This document shows, piece after piece, positions 53,643 through 62,710 of a DNA stretch of 64,000 bases (positions are counted from its first letter, which is position 1; each line of letters opens with the position of its first letter). The notes under the pieces are model-generated. The model saw only the letters and a list, made by a program, of their open reading frames with translations. It was not told the DNA's origin and did not search any database. Source of the stretch: OFTM10 sp964196195 (GTDB lineage: Bacteria > Actinomycetota > Acidimicrobiia > Acidimicrobiales > Aldehydirespiratoraceae); NCBI GenBank assembly GCA_964196195.1, contig CAXMSE010000064.1, positions 1 to 64,000 of the forward strand. Direction: 5' to 3'. A program made the position numbers and the translations under genes.

Positions 53643-54665
53643 TCAACGTTTTGCCATCCAGACCTCGACTGGCTCGTCGAAACCCTTCAAGGTGCGTTGT
53701 CCGGCCGGGCGCAGTGAGATGAGATCGGATTCCGAATCGCCTCGGTCGGTGAGGACCTCACCCGGCTCGGCGATATCGACCAGCCGCGATGCCAGGTTCA
53801 CGAGTGGTCCGTAGTAGTCGCCGAGCCGGAACACCACCTGGCCTGCAGTCACGCCTGCACAGGGGCGGATCTCAGGATCATCGGCGAATCCCGACACGAG
53901 TGCCACCGCTATGGCCAGCACCGTGGCGTGGTCGGGCCCGGTGATCATGACCTCATCACCGATGCTCTTGACGACCTGGCCCCCGTGCTTGCCGGCCACG
54001 TCGAAGGCGCGTTGCTCGAACTCCTCGACCAGTTCCATGAGGTCGGCCGAGCTCAGATCTCGAGAGAGCGGAGTGAATCCCACCAGGTCGACAAATCCGA
54101 TACCAGCGCGGATCAGCTCTGGTGGACCGTCGCCGGGTTGACCGGATCTCTGATCTCTCACCGCGGTCCACATGTGGTGGCGGAAGATCGTGCCGAGGGT
54201 GGTCCCGAAGGCGACCGCGAGCTCTGACGCCGCCGCGTTCATCTCGGCCATCTCGACGAGGTCTGTGTCGAGCTGTTCCGGACTGTTCTCGATGTCCTGC
54301 ACATAGATGGCGATCGCCGCCTCCGCCGTTCTACGCAACGAACGTCCTGCGACCCGGAACAGTTCTGCGCCGACCTGGCCCACGAGCCCCATCTCATCGA
54401 CCGCGATCAGCGAGAGCATTTCGATGTCGCCCTCACCAAATCCCGAGAGCCGGTCGGCGTCGAGACCGAAGGAGCTGTACAGAGCCGCAACCTCATCGAC
54501 GGGCATGTCGCAGCGAGCGGCGAGCTCCGCGAGGCTCAGATCGAGGCCCTTGGCGATCTGGAGGTCGCCGGCCAGCCCGATCAGATCATCGTCATCGAGG
54601 CCGGCCAACGCCGACTCCGAAGCACCGCTTTTCACCAGATGGGCCCTGAGGCGGGGGTCGGTCAT
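53643..54665 (-). CDS. Class III adenylate/guanylate cyclase
   Basis: A 340-residue protein. An N-terminal regulatory region (about 1-150, predicted helical, with a Leu/Asp-rich DDDDLIGLAGDL segment) precedes the catalytic domain. That domain has the metal-binding Asp in IGFVDLVGFTPLS, the second Asp in KSIGDEVMI, and LASRLVDIAEPGEVL. It likely makes cAMP. ATG 54665 overlaps the dehalogenase-like stop by 4 bp, making it the last gene of a four-gene operon. An in-operon cyclase with a reductive-dehalogenase-like enzyme is unusual. Confidence 0.92.
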   Translation of the reverse strand: MTDPRLRAHLVKSGASESALAGLDDDDLIGLAGDLQIAKGLDLSLAELAARCDMPVDEVAALYSSFGLDADRLSGFGEGDIEMLSLIAVDEMGLVGQVGAELFRVAGRSLRRTAEAAIAIYVQDIENSPEQLDTDLVEMAEMNAAASELAVAFGTTLGTIFRHHMWTAVRDQRSGQPGDGPPELIRAGIGFVDLVGFTPLSRDLSSADLMELVEEFEQRAFDVAGKHGGQVVKSIGDEVMITGPDHATVLAIAVALVSGFADDPEIRPCAGVTAGQVVFRLGDYYGPLVNLASRLVDIAEPGEVLTDRGDSESDLISLRPAGQRTLKGFDEPVEVWMAKR

Positions 54666-55909
54666 GAGTTTGAGTCTCTCATCGGCTTGGGGGTCAACTC
54701 GACCTTCGTCTCGGTGGACGCGTGAGGCCACCACTCCTTCGCGCTGCGGCGGGCCCCGCCGGAACGGTGATCGTGGATCCAGAGTGCCACCCGGCGACAT
54801 CGCGACCCGGCGAGGCGGAGCCACCATCTACTCGTCAGGCGCGAGTAGTCGCGGGTATAGGGACAGACACGGATGCACACCGAGCAGTCGCTATTGATCT
54901 TAGACCAATATCCGAAGCACGCCTCGCCGTCGACACTCCACTTGGTGATGCCGGCGATATTGGACTGATTATGTAACTCGTCGCTCGGCTTGCCATCGGG
55001 AATCGCGGAGGCCGGGCAGGCGTCGGTGCAGCGCCTACAGGTACGGCACATCTCGGTGACCCCGAGTTGGATCGGGTGGTCGTTCTCCAGCGGCATGTCG
55101 GTGAAGATCTTCCCGAACCGTACGCTCGGTCCGAACTCAGGGGTGATCACGAGGCCGTTTCGCCCGTACTCCCCGAGCCCAGCCTTGATGGCGTAGGGAA
55201 TGGCGAGGGCGGAGTCATTCATGGACGGCACCGCCTGGTAGCCCATGTTGCGGATGTACTGGGCCACGGCCAGCAACACCAGGGCATCCTGGGAGTATCC
55301 GAGTCCGGTCGCCGCGCCGGCGAGGGCCGACGGCGCGGTGGCTATCAGGGCCGGATCCATCGCCTGTCCGATCACAACCACATGGGCCAGGTCGTCGCCC
55401 AGATCGTTGGCCTTCTGTCCGTCGGCCAGACGCGAGTAACGCCTGGTGTAAACCCACCGCTCGTCGTAGGCGGCGATGCCCACGAGATCAGCGCCCAGCA
55501 CTCCGGCCACCTGCTTGAGGTCGGCCGTGGCATCAGGCGGTTCGCCGATATCTGCCTTCTCGATGGAAGCGGCTCGCAGGGTCGACAGGGGGTCGAGAAA
55601 GCCGTCGCGTCGGTCCTCGTCCTCGTTGAGTTCGGCGAAGATATCGGCCACATGCCAGGCCGCGTTTCGAAGCGCATAGTCTCGGCGACGAAATCCGCGA
55701 GCCTTGCGCCACTTCTCGAGGGGACGGCGGTAGGTGGCGTAGAACTGGTCGGTCTTGTCGTCGCGGATGCGGTGGTCCCAGAACGACCGGCTGAACACGT
55801 CGTCGACCTGGCTGAAGCGTTCGAAGACGTCCTCGTCGATCTCCCAGTCGGCGTCGGCATCGGTGTGTCCTGGTGCCGCGCGCCCTCGCCAGGTCGTGTG
55901 CGTTTTCAC
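54662..55909 (-). CDS. Reductive-dehalogenase-like (RdhA) corrinoid/FeS protein, cytoplasmic
   Basis: A 415-residue protein. The C-terminal half matches RdhA: AIPYAIKAGLGEYGRNGL, VRFGKIFTDMPLENDHP, a [4Fe-4S] motif CRTCRRCTDACP and a second Cys set CFGYWSKINSDCSVCIRVCPY. No Tat signal is present, unlike respiratory RdhA, so it resembles cytoplasmic catabolic types. GTG 55909 overlaps the FAD-enzyme stop by 4 bp (GTGA), and its stop overlaps the cyclase start. Cobalamin binding is inferred from family. Epoxyqueuosine reductase (QueG) is a related alternative, but the extended N-terminus and RdhA-type motif spacing argue against it. Confidence 0.85.
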   Translation of the reverse strand: MKTHTTWRGRAAPGHTDADADWEIDEDVFERFSQVDDVFSRSFWDHRIRDDKTDQFYATYRRPLEKWRKARGFRRRDYALRNAAWHVADIFAELNEDEDRRDGFLDPLSTLRAASIEKADIGEPPDATADLKQVAGVLGADLVGIAAYDERWVYTRRYSRLADGQKANDLGDDLAHVVVIGQAMDPALIATAPSALAGAATGLGYSQDALVLLAVAQYIRNMGYQAVPSMNDSALAIPYAIKAGLGEYGRNGLVITPEFGPSVRFGKIFTDMPLENDHPIQLGVTEMCRTCRRCTDACPASAIPDGKPSDELHNQSNIAGITKWSVDGEACFGYWSKINSDCSVCIRVCPYTRDYSRLTSRWWLRLAGSRCRRVALWIHDHRSGGARRSAKEWWPHASTETKVELTPKPMRDSNS

Positions 55910-57531
55910 GGTGTCATTTCCCCGCGCCCCTGCATCATGATTCCGCGGTGGTAGTCGGGAAAGATGCTCTCTTCGAGATTCGTCGCCATCATCTGATCCA
56001 CACAGACCACTCCGGACAGCACTGCGGCATCCACCCCACAGCCCCAGTTCTTCTCGCCGTACTGGTCGCCTGCGAACCACAAGCCGTCAACATGTGGGCT
56101 TCGGTGGGTGACTCGGTTCGTGCCGACGGGTCGGTTGGTGCCGAGCGCTTCGGGCGACGGCGTCCAGATGATGAACTCGACGTCTTCGTCCCAGGTCGGG
56201 AAGTTGGCCCGGGCCCAGGCCTCGCAGCGCTCGATGACAAGCCCTACCCGCTCTCTGTTGCGCATCTCCTCTTCGGTGAGTGCGGTGGAAAACAGGTATT
56301 CGCTCTTGCCTTCAGGTGCCCGCTTGGCGTGTCCATCTCCCCACGCGGCGAACTCACACATGATCATGTCGACCTTGCCGATGAAGCCCTCTTCTTCGGT
56401 GGTGATGGCGGGCATATAGATGAACGAGCCTGGTTCGATGCCGAGATCCGCGGTGATCGATCGTTTCGTGCCGGCCCAGCCGGTGAGTAGCCCAAGGCCG
56501 CGATGCTGGTTCTCTACGAAGTCGACCCATTCGGGCGGGAATTCTGCTCGCGGCAATACCCGAAACGCGATCTTGGGGGGAAGCGTGCAGATCACCCGAT
56601 CGGCCATCAGGGTGCGGTCTTCGCCGCCCACCTGATATCGCACGCCGCGGGCCACCCCGTCCTCGACGATCACCTCCCTCACCGGCGTGTCGCGCCAGAC
56701 CTCTCCCCCGTGGCCGATGACGGATTCTTCGAACGCAAGCGGGATGGCGATCGTTCCTGGTGTGTCCACCGTGGCCACCGAGCCCGAAATCAAGTTCATC
56801 CCGAGTTGACGAGCCACCGCCATGTAGCCGAGGAAGTCCGGCGCTGCGGTCATCCGTGGCTCAGCATCACCGGTCTGCGATGCAGCCAACACCTTGAGGT
56901 AGTCGTAGGCCTCGGGGTGGAGGTCTCGTTCTTCGAACCATTCCTGCAACGATGTGTGCGCCAGACCGGCCAGGTCGTCAGCAGTTAGCTTGCCCATGTC
57001 GCCGAGGTACTGCCTGGTTTTGGCAAACCCTTCAGGGCTCATCCACGGGTAGGCGACACCCTTCTCGACCTGGTGCGAGACAGTCGGTCTCACCGTGCCG
57101 TCGGCGTCCATGCCCTGCCACTCGACAAAGCCGAGACCCCGGTTCAGAGGCATCTCGACGTGCTTGCCGAAGTGCTGCAGGACGAGGTCACACCGGTTCT
57201 TGTTGCCCCAGAACAGCCCATGACCACCGGCTTCGAACGTGCGCCCGTCGAGCAGCCCCTCTTCGAAGATCGTCTCGATGTCGGGCGTGCACTTGCTCAG
57301 GTAGCAGTGCGCCAACCCCAGCGAACGCTTGAACTCGCCGGCGCCCATCTCGATGCCGTCGGCGTACACCTTGTCGCCGTGACCCACATAAGAGAGACAA
57401 CGACCGCCGATGAACGGGGCGCGCTCGAAAACCACCACCTTCTGATCACAATCCCGGGCCAGAATCGCGGCCGCGGTCATGCCGGCAACCCCAGCACCGA
57501 TCACGATCACATCCACATCCGTCATGGTCAT
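55906..57531 (-). CDS. FAD-dependent oxidoreductase of the phytoene-desaturase/amine-oxidase fold
   Basis: A 541-residue flavoprotein. The N-terminal dinucleotide fold reads VIVIGAGVAGMTAAAIL with an acidic VVVFERAPFIGGR, and the C-terminal FAD segment reads GLWFAGDQYGEKNWGCGVDAAVLSG. The middle resembles carotenoid-type or protoporphyrinogen-type oxidoreductases but its substrate is not clear. ATG 57531 overlaps the LLM oxidoreductase stop by 4 bp. Position between an F420/FMN enzyme and an RdhA-like protein suggests a shared pathway, perhaps with electron supply to the dehalogenase-like enzyme. Confidence 0.85.
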   Translation of the reverse strand: MTMTDVDVIVIGAGVAGMTAAAILARDCDQKVVVFERAPFIGGRCLSYVGHGDKVYADGIEMGAGEFKRSLGLAHCYLSKCTPDIETIFEEGLLDGRTFEAGGHGLFWGNKNRCDLVLQHFGKHVEMPLNRGLGFVEWQGMDADGTVRPTVSHQVEKGVAYPWMSPEGFAKTRQYLGDMGKLTADDLAGLAHTSLQEWFEERDLHPEAYDYLKVLAASQTGDAEPRMTAAPDFLGYMAVARQLGMNLISGSVATVDTPGTIAIPLAFEESVIGHGGEVWRDTPVREVIVEDGVARGVRYQVGGEDRTLMADRVICTLPPKIAFRVLPRAEFPPEWVDFVENQHRGLGLLTGWAGTKRSITADLGIEPGSFIYMPAITTEEEGFIGKVDMIMCEFAAWGDGHAKRAPEGKSEYLFSTALTEEEMRNRERVGLVIERCEAWARANFPTWDEDVEFIIWTPSPEALGTNRPVGTNRVTHRSPHVDGLWFAGDQYGEKNWGCGVDAAVLSGVVCVDQMMATNLEESIFPDYHRGIMMQGRGEMTP

Positions 57532-58496
57532 GAGTAGCCCTTCTGCTTATGAGTGAGACTCGTAGTGTGCGAGCTCCTCGTGTCCGGCGCCGCATCGAGG
57601 AGGCACTTCACCTCCGCGATGGTCTCAATCTCAGTGTCGCGGTCGGGCCCGCACGGCACCAGGTTCAACATGGCCGCACCCGCGTCGACATAGGGCGCGA
57701 GGAACTCGGCGATGTGCTCGGCGCTGCCCATCGCGGTGTATCTCTCGAAGGGTTCGAAACTGGTCTTGTAGAAGTCCTGCATGGTTGCCGACACGTGGCG
57801 GCGAGCGACTTCGGGCGTTGGGCCGACGCCCACCCAGAGCTGGAGGCCATGCTGCCAGGTCACGCCGCGCTCAGCCCCGGTGTCTTCGGCCAGCGTGGTG
57901 GCCGCGGCAAAGCGTCTCGGGGAACACCAGGCGCCGAGCCAACCGTCGGCGAGGCGACCGGCCCGGTGAACCGCGGCATCGCTGCGCCCCCCGACGAGTA
58001 GGGGAACCCTCGGCTCGGGGGTGGGACGGATGACCCCGTCAATGAAGGAGAAAAATTCGCCATCGCCGTGGACTGTCTCGCCCGCTAGGAGCGATCCGAC
58101 CATGCCCAATGCGACATCGGTGCGACGCCCTCTGGTGCGGGGGTCGACGTCGCAAACCTCGATTTCGTGGCGGTCTTCGCCGCCGACGCCTATGCCGACG
58201 GTGATTCGCCCGGGCGCGGCCTCAGCGAGCGAGGCGATCTGGCGGGCTGCGATCATGGGGTGTCGAAGTGCCAGGAGCATGACGCCGACGTGGAGGTCGA
58301 GGCGGGGCTCGAGTCCACTCATCGCGGCAAGATGGATGAGGCCGTCGATGCCGCTTCCATCAACGAAGCTGACGTGGTCGGCGGTGAAGACATGGTCGAT
58401 ACCGGCGTCGGCGACGCTACCGAGACGTTGACGCTGCGCGTCGGGGGAAAGCTGCCACAGGTCCCACGGGGTGCTGATGCCGACGCGCAGGGTCAA
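57528..58496 (-). CDS. LLM-class flavin/F420-dependent oxidoreductase
   Basis: A 322-residue TIM-barrel protein of the luciferase-like family. It begins LRVGISTPWDLWQLSP and contains FTADHVSFVDG, GRITVGIGVGGEDRHE, PLLVGGRSDAAVHRAGRLADGW and a C-terminal MLNLVPCGPD. Many actinobacterial members use F420. The start is uncertain: TTG 58496 places the family N-terminus at residue 2, and GTG/TTG codons further upstream give no homologous sequence. It is the first gene of the four-gene operon, so its promoter should lie in the 500-bp gap upstream. Confidence 0.83.
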   Translation of the reverse strand: MTLRVGISTPWDLWQLSPDAQRQRLGSVADAGIDHVFTADHVSFVDGSGIDGLIHLAAMSGLEPRLDLHVGVMLLALRHPMIAARQIASLAEAAPGRITVGIGVGGEDRHEIEVCDVDPRTRGRRTDVALGMVGSLLAGETVHGDGEFFSFIDGVIRPTPEPRVPLLVGGRSDAAVHRAGRLADGWLGAWCSPRRFAAATTLAEDTGAERGVTWQHGLQLWVGVGPTPEVARRHVSATMQDFYKTSFEPFERYTAMGSAEHIAEFLAPYVDAGAAMLNLVPCGPDRDTEIETIAEVKCLLDAAPDTRSSHTTSLTHKQKGYS

Positions 58497-59040
58497 GGCT
58501 TCACTACCTTGGGAAGTTCGGGGCGAGGACCAGATTCCGTCATCCTCCCACCTCTGGAGCGTGACGCTAGAAACGTCGTTGCCCGCAACCGACCGCGCGA
58601 CCCAGCGCCGCTCACGGTTTCTGGGACAGAACCAGCCTGTGGCGTTATCGTGCAACCGCGTCTTGGGAGATCCGCGGGTGACCCTCACGCCATCGGTGCG
58701 GCCTGGTCGGATCGATGTCCTTTCCGGTCGATCTGCCAGTGCCAAGGCTGAGCTCTCTGGTCGGCCCGAACAACTGCTCCTCGCCCCGTGGCGACGGCTC
58801 ACAGAGTCCGAACCCGGTCTCCGCGTCAGCGGCGACCCCCACGTCGCTACCAGTTTCACCGACCGCGCCTGAAACTTCGACCGACGAACCAGTCCGTATC
58901 GCCTCTTTTTCACAGATATCGCCGGTTCCCGCGGGGGCAACGAGCCTCTATCGGTCGCCGAAGCGACGGTTCTACCGTCAAGTTGTTCAATCTCGTCCCG
59001 GGCCGAGATCTGGGCCTTTTCAATACGAGACCTGAATCCA
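58497..59040. other. Gap of about 540 bp without a recognisable gene
   Basis: No reading frame here shows family similarity or consistent codon-position bias. It separates the LLM operon (minus) from the hydrolase remnant (plus) and must contain the LLM operon promoter. Part of it may be a decayed 5' end of the hydrolase: one plus-strand frame is Thr/Ser/Pro-rich like the linkers of secreted proteins in this window. Confidence 0.5.
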
Positions 59041-59720
59041 GTGACCAGCACAGGCGAGGTCGATCATGGTGAGCAGAGTTCTGCACCGGCGGTCGTGGTG
59101 ACCACTCTTGTGGAACCCACCACCTCCGGGGGCAACGTCTCGGACGGTGCCGGATCGACGACAACAACTGTTCGACCCGGGCATGAGCTCACCCCCGCCG
59201 GCCCCCTGCTCGAGGCCCGACGAACCCCAGCTAGTCCCTATCTTGTTCATCAGCCTGCCGAGGCGAGCGCCGACACGCCGACGGTTATGTTCATACCAGG
59301 GGGAATCTCAGGCCTTCGACAAGCTGCGCAACGAGCATGGTCCAGATACCTGTCCGAGGGCGACGGTGTCGGCGTGCTTTGGCGGCGACCGTCCAGGTTG
59401 CACATCGCCGGCTATTCGAAGGGGGGCAAATCGCCCTTGACTTGATGCTGCGAACCGACCTGTTCGCCACGGCACGCGGAGCACCCGGCGAGTTCCAATC
59501 GATCGACCCGGAGAGTCGGAGCGTGGAGTTGGCCGGCAAAGCCGTGTTCAACGGTTTAGGTGAGAACGATACGGACTGGTTCGGCCCGGTGAATGCCACC
59601 CATGACGGTCTTCTGGAGGCAGGCATCGAGTCTGTCTATATCGAGTTCCCAGGCGACGGGCACCGGTTGAGTCCCGAGTTCGACGAGAGCGTCTTCTTCG
59701 ATTTCTGGGCGAATCACTAG
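59041..59720 (+). pseudogene. Frameshifted secreted alpha/beta-hydrolase remnant
   Basis: The first frame gives a Thr-rich linker, then PTVMFIPGG (oxyanion-side strand) and the nucleophile elbow AGYSKGG. It then shifts at a run of six G (about 59422-59427), and the following frame continues the family with GGQIALDLMLRTDLFATARG and a catalytic-His region FPGDGHRLSPEF. A further shift is likely near 59385-59400, where a short ACFGGD-like motif sits in yet another frame. The parts together look like an esterase/dienelactone-hydrolase-type protein. Either a real pseudogene or sequencing error at homopolymers. Confidence 0.65.
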
Positions 59721-59832
59721 CGCAGTCGGTTCTTCGAACTCTGGGGCTGTCGGAATAGTTGTTGGCCGGGTCTCGTCTGCTGGGACCTAGTGCTCTAGTT
59801 TCACAAGTGTTTGGGCGGCAAGGATTGGCTTC

Positions 59833-60153
59833 GTGCTTGTGCTCTTGGGGTTTCCTAATGTGGTTGTGGCGGCGGTTGCGGCAGCCGTGCTTGCTGTTGT
59901 TGCTCGTCGTCGTGTGTTTGGTGTGAATGAGCGGACTGAGACGTCGTGGCTTGATGCTTGGTTGAAGGCGGTTGTGATCGTCGTGTTCGTGGTGTTCACC
60001 TCGGTGTATCTGCCGTCGTACGTGATTGGTTCTTCGGTGGTGTCTGATCTGAACCGCAATGCTCAGGATCTGATCGCGGCTGGGATTTGGGGGGCGGCGT
60101 TCGCGGCGACTCTTTGGGGGTTGTGGTTCGCGCACCGCGAGAAGAGGGTCTGA
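59833..60153 (+). CDS. Small three-helix membrane protein at the head of the cytochrome bc operon
   Basis: A 106-residue protein with about three hydrophobic segments (residues ~2-25, 43-68, 81-98) ending in a basic AHREKRV tail. GTG start at 59833. Its stop overlaps the flavoprotein start as TGATG, so the genes are coupled. Codons here end in T or G more often than in neighbouring genes (gtt, gct, ctt), a usage that continues into the next gene. Family unknown; possibly an accessory subunit of the bc complex or its redox partner. Confidence 0.7.
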   Translation: MLVLLGFPNVVVAAVAAAVLAVVARRRVFGVNERTETSWLDAWLKAVVIVVFVVFTSVYLPSYVIGSSVVSDLNRNAQDLIAAGIWGAAFAATLWGLWFAHREKRV

Positions 60154-61967
60154 TGGTGGGTGGGGGCGACAATCTGGCCTATTTCGATAACAATATTCCT
60201 TGTCTTGCTGCGTGTCCGGTGCATACCAACGCGGGGATGTATGTCGCGGCCATCGCCGACGGCGACGACGAACAGGCTTATTTGACGGCTCGTATGCCTA
60301 ATCCGTTCGCGTCGGTGTGTGGGCGGGTCTGCGCTGCGCCATGTGAGGATGCGTGTCGTCGCGGCCAGATCGACGAGCCGATCGCCATTCGGGCCCTGAA
60401 GCGCTACGTGACTGAACAGTTCGGGCCTGAGGCGGAGAACGGAGAACACTGGAGGAGGGTGGCGGCGCCGCCGCCCGTTGATCTCGATCAGAGCATCGGG
60501 ATTGTCGGGGGCGGGCCGGCTGGTTTGGCGTGTGCGCATGATCTTCGCCGGTGGGGCTACAAGGTCACCCTCTATGAGGCCACCGAGAAGTTGGGCGGTG
60601 CGATGTGGTTGGGCATTCCCGAGTATCGACTCGATCGTGATGTTTTGGCCGGTGATGTGGGCGCGATCATCGATCTCGGTGTTGATGTCGAGTACGAAAC
60701 GAAGCTCGGTGTCGACATCACTCTCGAACAACTCAGGGAGCGTCACGACGCAGTGTTCCTGGGGATCGGAGCAACTCTCGGCCGGGGCCTCGACATCGAC
60801 GGTGCCGACGCCGACGGTGTCTTCAAGGCGATCGAGTTTCTGATCAACATGAACCGGGGCTTCGAGGTCGAGATCGGTGAGCGGGTGGTGGTGGTCGGTG
60901 GCGGCGATGTGGCGATGGATGCTGCTCGTACTGCTTTGAGGGCCGCGGATTATGACTCCAAACGCGACAACGGCGACGAGCTGGCCGAGCGCTACAACCA
61001 AGATGATGAGCGCTCGTCGATAGTCGAAGCGATTGATGTGGCCCGTTCGGCGGTGCGGGCGGGGGCCCGGGAGATCATTGTGATTTCGTTGGAGTCTCGT
61101 GATGAGATGCCGGCTCATGATTTTGAGATCGAGGAGGCCGAGAACGAGGGGATCACTTTTGTGGCTCGTCGTGGGCCGGCGCGTATTGGGGTGGCTGATG
61201 GTCGGGTGACCGGGTTGGAGACGGTTGGTGTTACTCGTGTTTTTGATGAAGATCACCGTTTCAGCCCGGAGTTTGATCAGGACGACAAGTTCACGTTTGA
61301 GGCTGACACTGTGATCTTGGCTATTGGTCAGGCGATCGATCTTGATGCGCTTGGCGATGCGGGGCCTGAGGTGAGCGCGCGTCGTACAATCCTGGTTGAT
61401 GATGCGAAGTGTTCGACGTCGCTGTCTGATGTGTGGGCCGGAGGCGACGCGGCGAAGGGTCCTCGAACCCTGATCGATGCGGTCGCTGATGGCCGCCGAG
61501 CTGCGGCCGATATTCACGTTTCGTTTGGTGGTGAGCTCGAATCGGCAAAGGCCGGGCGGATGGTTCATCTGGAGCAGTTTCATCGGCTCGATGATTTGTA
61601 CGACCGCGAGACCCGCGTTGACGTACCCACTCTCGAGACCGGTCGACGGATGGGGTTGGCGGAGGTCGAGACCGGTTTCACCCCCGATCAGGCCAAATGC
61701 GAAGCGAGCCGCTGTCTGCGGTGTTTCGCGAACATTTTGCTCGATGTTGATCGTTGTGTGCTTTGCGCCTTGTGTGCAGATGTCTGCCCGCTCGATCTGA
61801 TCGCGCTGGTGCCATCTGAAGAGGTCGAGGCCGGCCAGGCGGGCGGCACCGCGCTTTTGCTTGATGAGACCGCGTGTATCCGCTGCGGGCTTTGTATCGA
61901 ACGTTGTCCTCCCGACGCCTTGTCGATGGGGATGTGGACAGGAGTCGGAGTTCCCGCATGGCAATGA
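60153..61967 (+). CDS. GltD-like NAD(P)H/FAD oxidoreductase with terminal 4Fe-4S domains
   Basis: A 604-residue cytoplasmic flavoprotein. The N-terminal Fer4_20-type region has CLAACPVHTN and CGRVCAAPCEDACRR. Then come two dinucleotide folds (IGIVGGGPAGLACAHDL and VVVVGGGDVAMDAARTAL), the FAD-end motif VWAGGDAAKG, and a C-terminal bacterioferredoxin-type pair CVLCALCADVCPLDL and CIRCGLCIERCPPDA. The layout matches glutamate-synthase small-subunit-like proteins that pass electrons between NAD(P)H and ferredoxin or quinone modules. It sits inside a cytochrome bc operon, overlapping the upstream gene by 1 bp and the cytochrome b gene by 10 bp. That suggests electron delivery to the complex. This role is inference. 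Confidence 0.88.
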   Translation: MVGGGDNLAYFDNNIPCLAACPVHTNAGMYVAAIADGDDEQAYLTARMPNPFASVCGRVCAAPCEDACRRGQIDEPIAIRALKRYVTEQFGPEAENGEHWRRVAAPPPVDLDQSIGIVGGGPAGLACAHDLRRWGYKVTLYEATEKLGGAMWLGIPEYRLDRDVLAGDVGAIIDLGVDVEYETKLGVDITLEQLRERHDAVFLGIGATLGRGLDIDGADADGVFKAIEFLINMNRGFEVEIGERVVVVGGGDVAMDAARTALRAADYDSKRDNGDELAERYNQDDERSSIVEAIDVARSAVRAGAREIIVISLESRDEMPAHDFEIEEAENEGITFVARRGPARIGVADGRVTGLETVGVTRVFDEDHRFSPEFDQDDKFTFEADTVILAIGQAIDLDALGDAGPEVSARRTILVDDAKCSTSLSDVWAGGDAAKGPRTLIDAVADGRRAAADIHVSFGGELESAKAGRMVHLEQFHRLDDLYDRETRVDVPTLETGRRMGLAEVETGFTPDQAKCEASRCLRCFANILLDVDRCVLCALCADVCPLDLIALVPSEEVEAGQAGGTALLLDETACIRCGLCIERCPPDALSMGMWTGVGVPAWQ

Positions 61968-62710
61968 CAGACGAGAGAACCGGCTTGGTCGCTCGACTTC
62001 GCCGCACCCCAGTGGGCCAATCGATCTTCAGGTCGCCGCCGCGGGTCACACCACGCGACCGCGCCGCTGGTCACTGGTCCAACTTTTTGTTGCACATCTA
62101 CCCGGTGAAGATCCGGCGTCGAGAGCTCGGTTTCCGTTTCTCGTGGTATCTCGGAGTCATCTCCACGGTGCTGTTGGGCTCCTTGGTGGCGTCGGGCATA
62201 TACCTGATGTTCTTCTACGTGCCGTCACCCAACCAGGCCTACACCAACATCCAGACCATCCAGACCGAGGTGACATTCGGTCAGTACATCCGAAACGTTC
62301 ACCGCTGGTCGGCGCACATGATGGTGCTCGCGGTGGCCATGCACATGGCCCGCGTGTTCTACCGCGGCGCCTACAAGGCACCTCGCCAGTTCAACTGGGT
62401 GATAGGGGTGATACTGCTCGTACTCACCTTGTTGTTGTCGTTCACCGGCTACCTGTTGCCATGGGATCAGCTCGCCTTCTGGGCTGTCACCGTCGGCACC
62501 GAGATGGCCGCGTTCGTGCCCTTCATAGGCGACGCGGTTCAAGAGATGCTGCTCGGCGGCCCTGTCGTCGGCGCCGCTACCTTGCTGCGGTTCTACGTGC
62601 TACACGTCGCGGTCCTGCCGTCGCTCATCGTGTTCGTGCTGATGATCCACCTGTGGCGCTGGCGCAAGGACGCCATGCTCGACCTCGACAGGAGCCAAGG
62701 CGATGACTGA
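61958..62710 (+). CDS. Cytochrome b (b6-type N-terminal half) of a split bc complex
   Basis: A 250-residue membrane protein with four main helices. Haem ligands are visible as His pairs in RNVHRWSAHMMVLAVAMHMARVF-type helix B (HRWSAH and MHMA) and in helix D (HVAVLPSL, MIHLWRWR). FTGYLLPWDQLAFWA matches the conserved GYxLPWDQ loop. ATG 61958 has GGAG spaced about 8-10 nt upstream; ATG 61964 would give a clean 4-bp overlap with the preceding stop. The split from subunit IV resembles b6f-type organisation. Confidence 0.93.
   Translation: MAMTDERTGLVARLRRTPVGQSIFRSPPRVTPRDRAAGHWSNFLLHIYPVKIRRRELGFRFSWYLGVISTVLLGSLVASGIYLMFFYVPSPNQAYTNIQTIQTEVTFGQYIRNVHRWSAHMMVLAVAMHMARVFYRGAYKAPRQFNWVIGVILLVLTLLLSFTGYLLPWDQLAFWAVTVGTEMAAFVPFIGDAVQEMLLGGPVVGAATLLRFYVLHVAVLPSLIVFVLMIHLWRWRKDAMLDLDRSQGDD

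Noticed and set aside
60063..61964. A 633-codon minus-strand frame opposite the GltD-like gene
   Set aside because: Arg/His/Thr-rich translation without motifs; the plus strand encodes complete FAD, NAD(P) and ferredoxin motifs in operon context.
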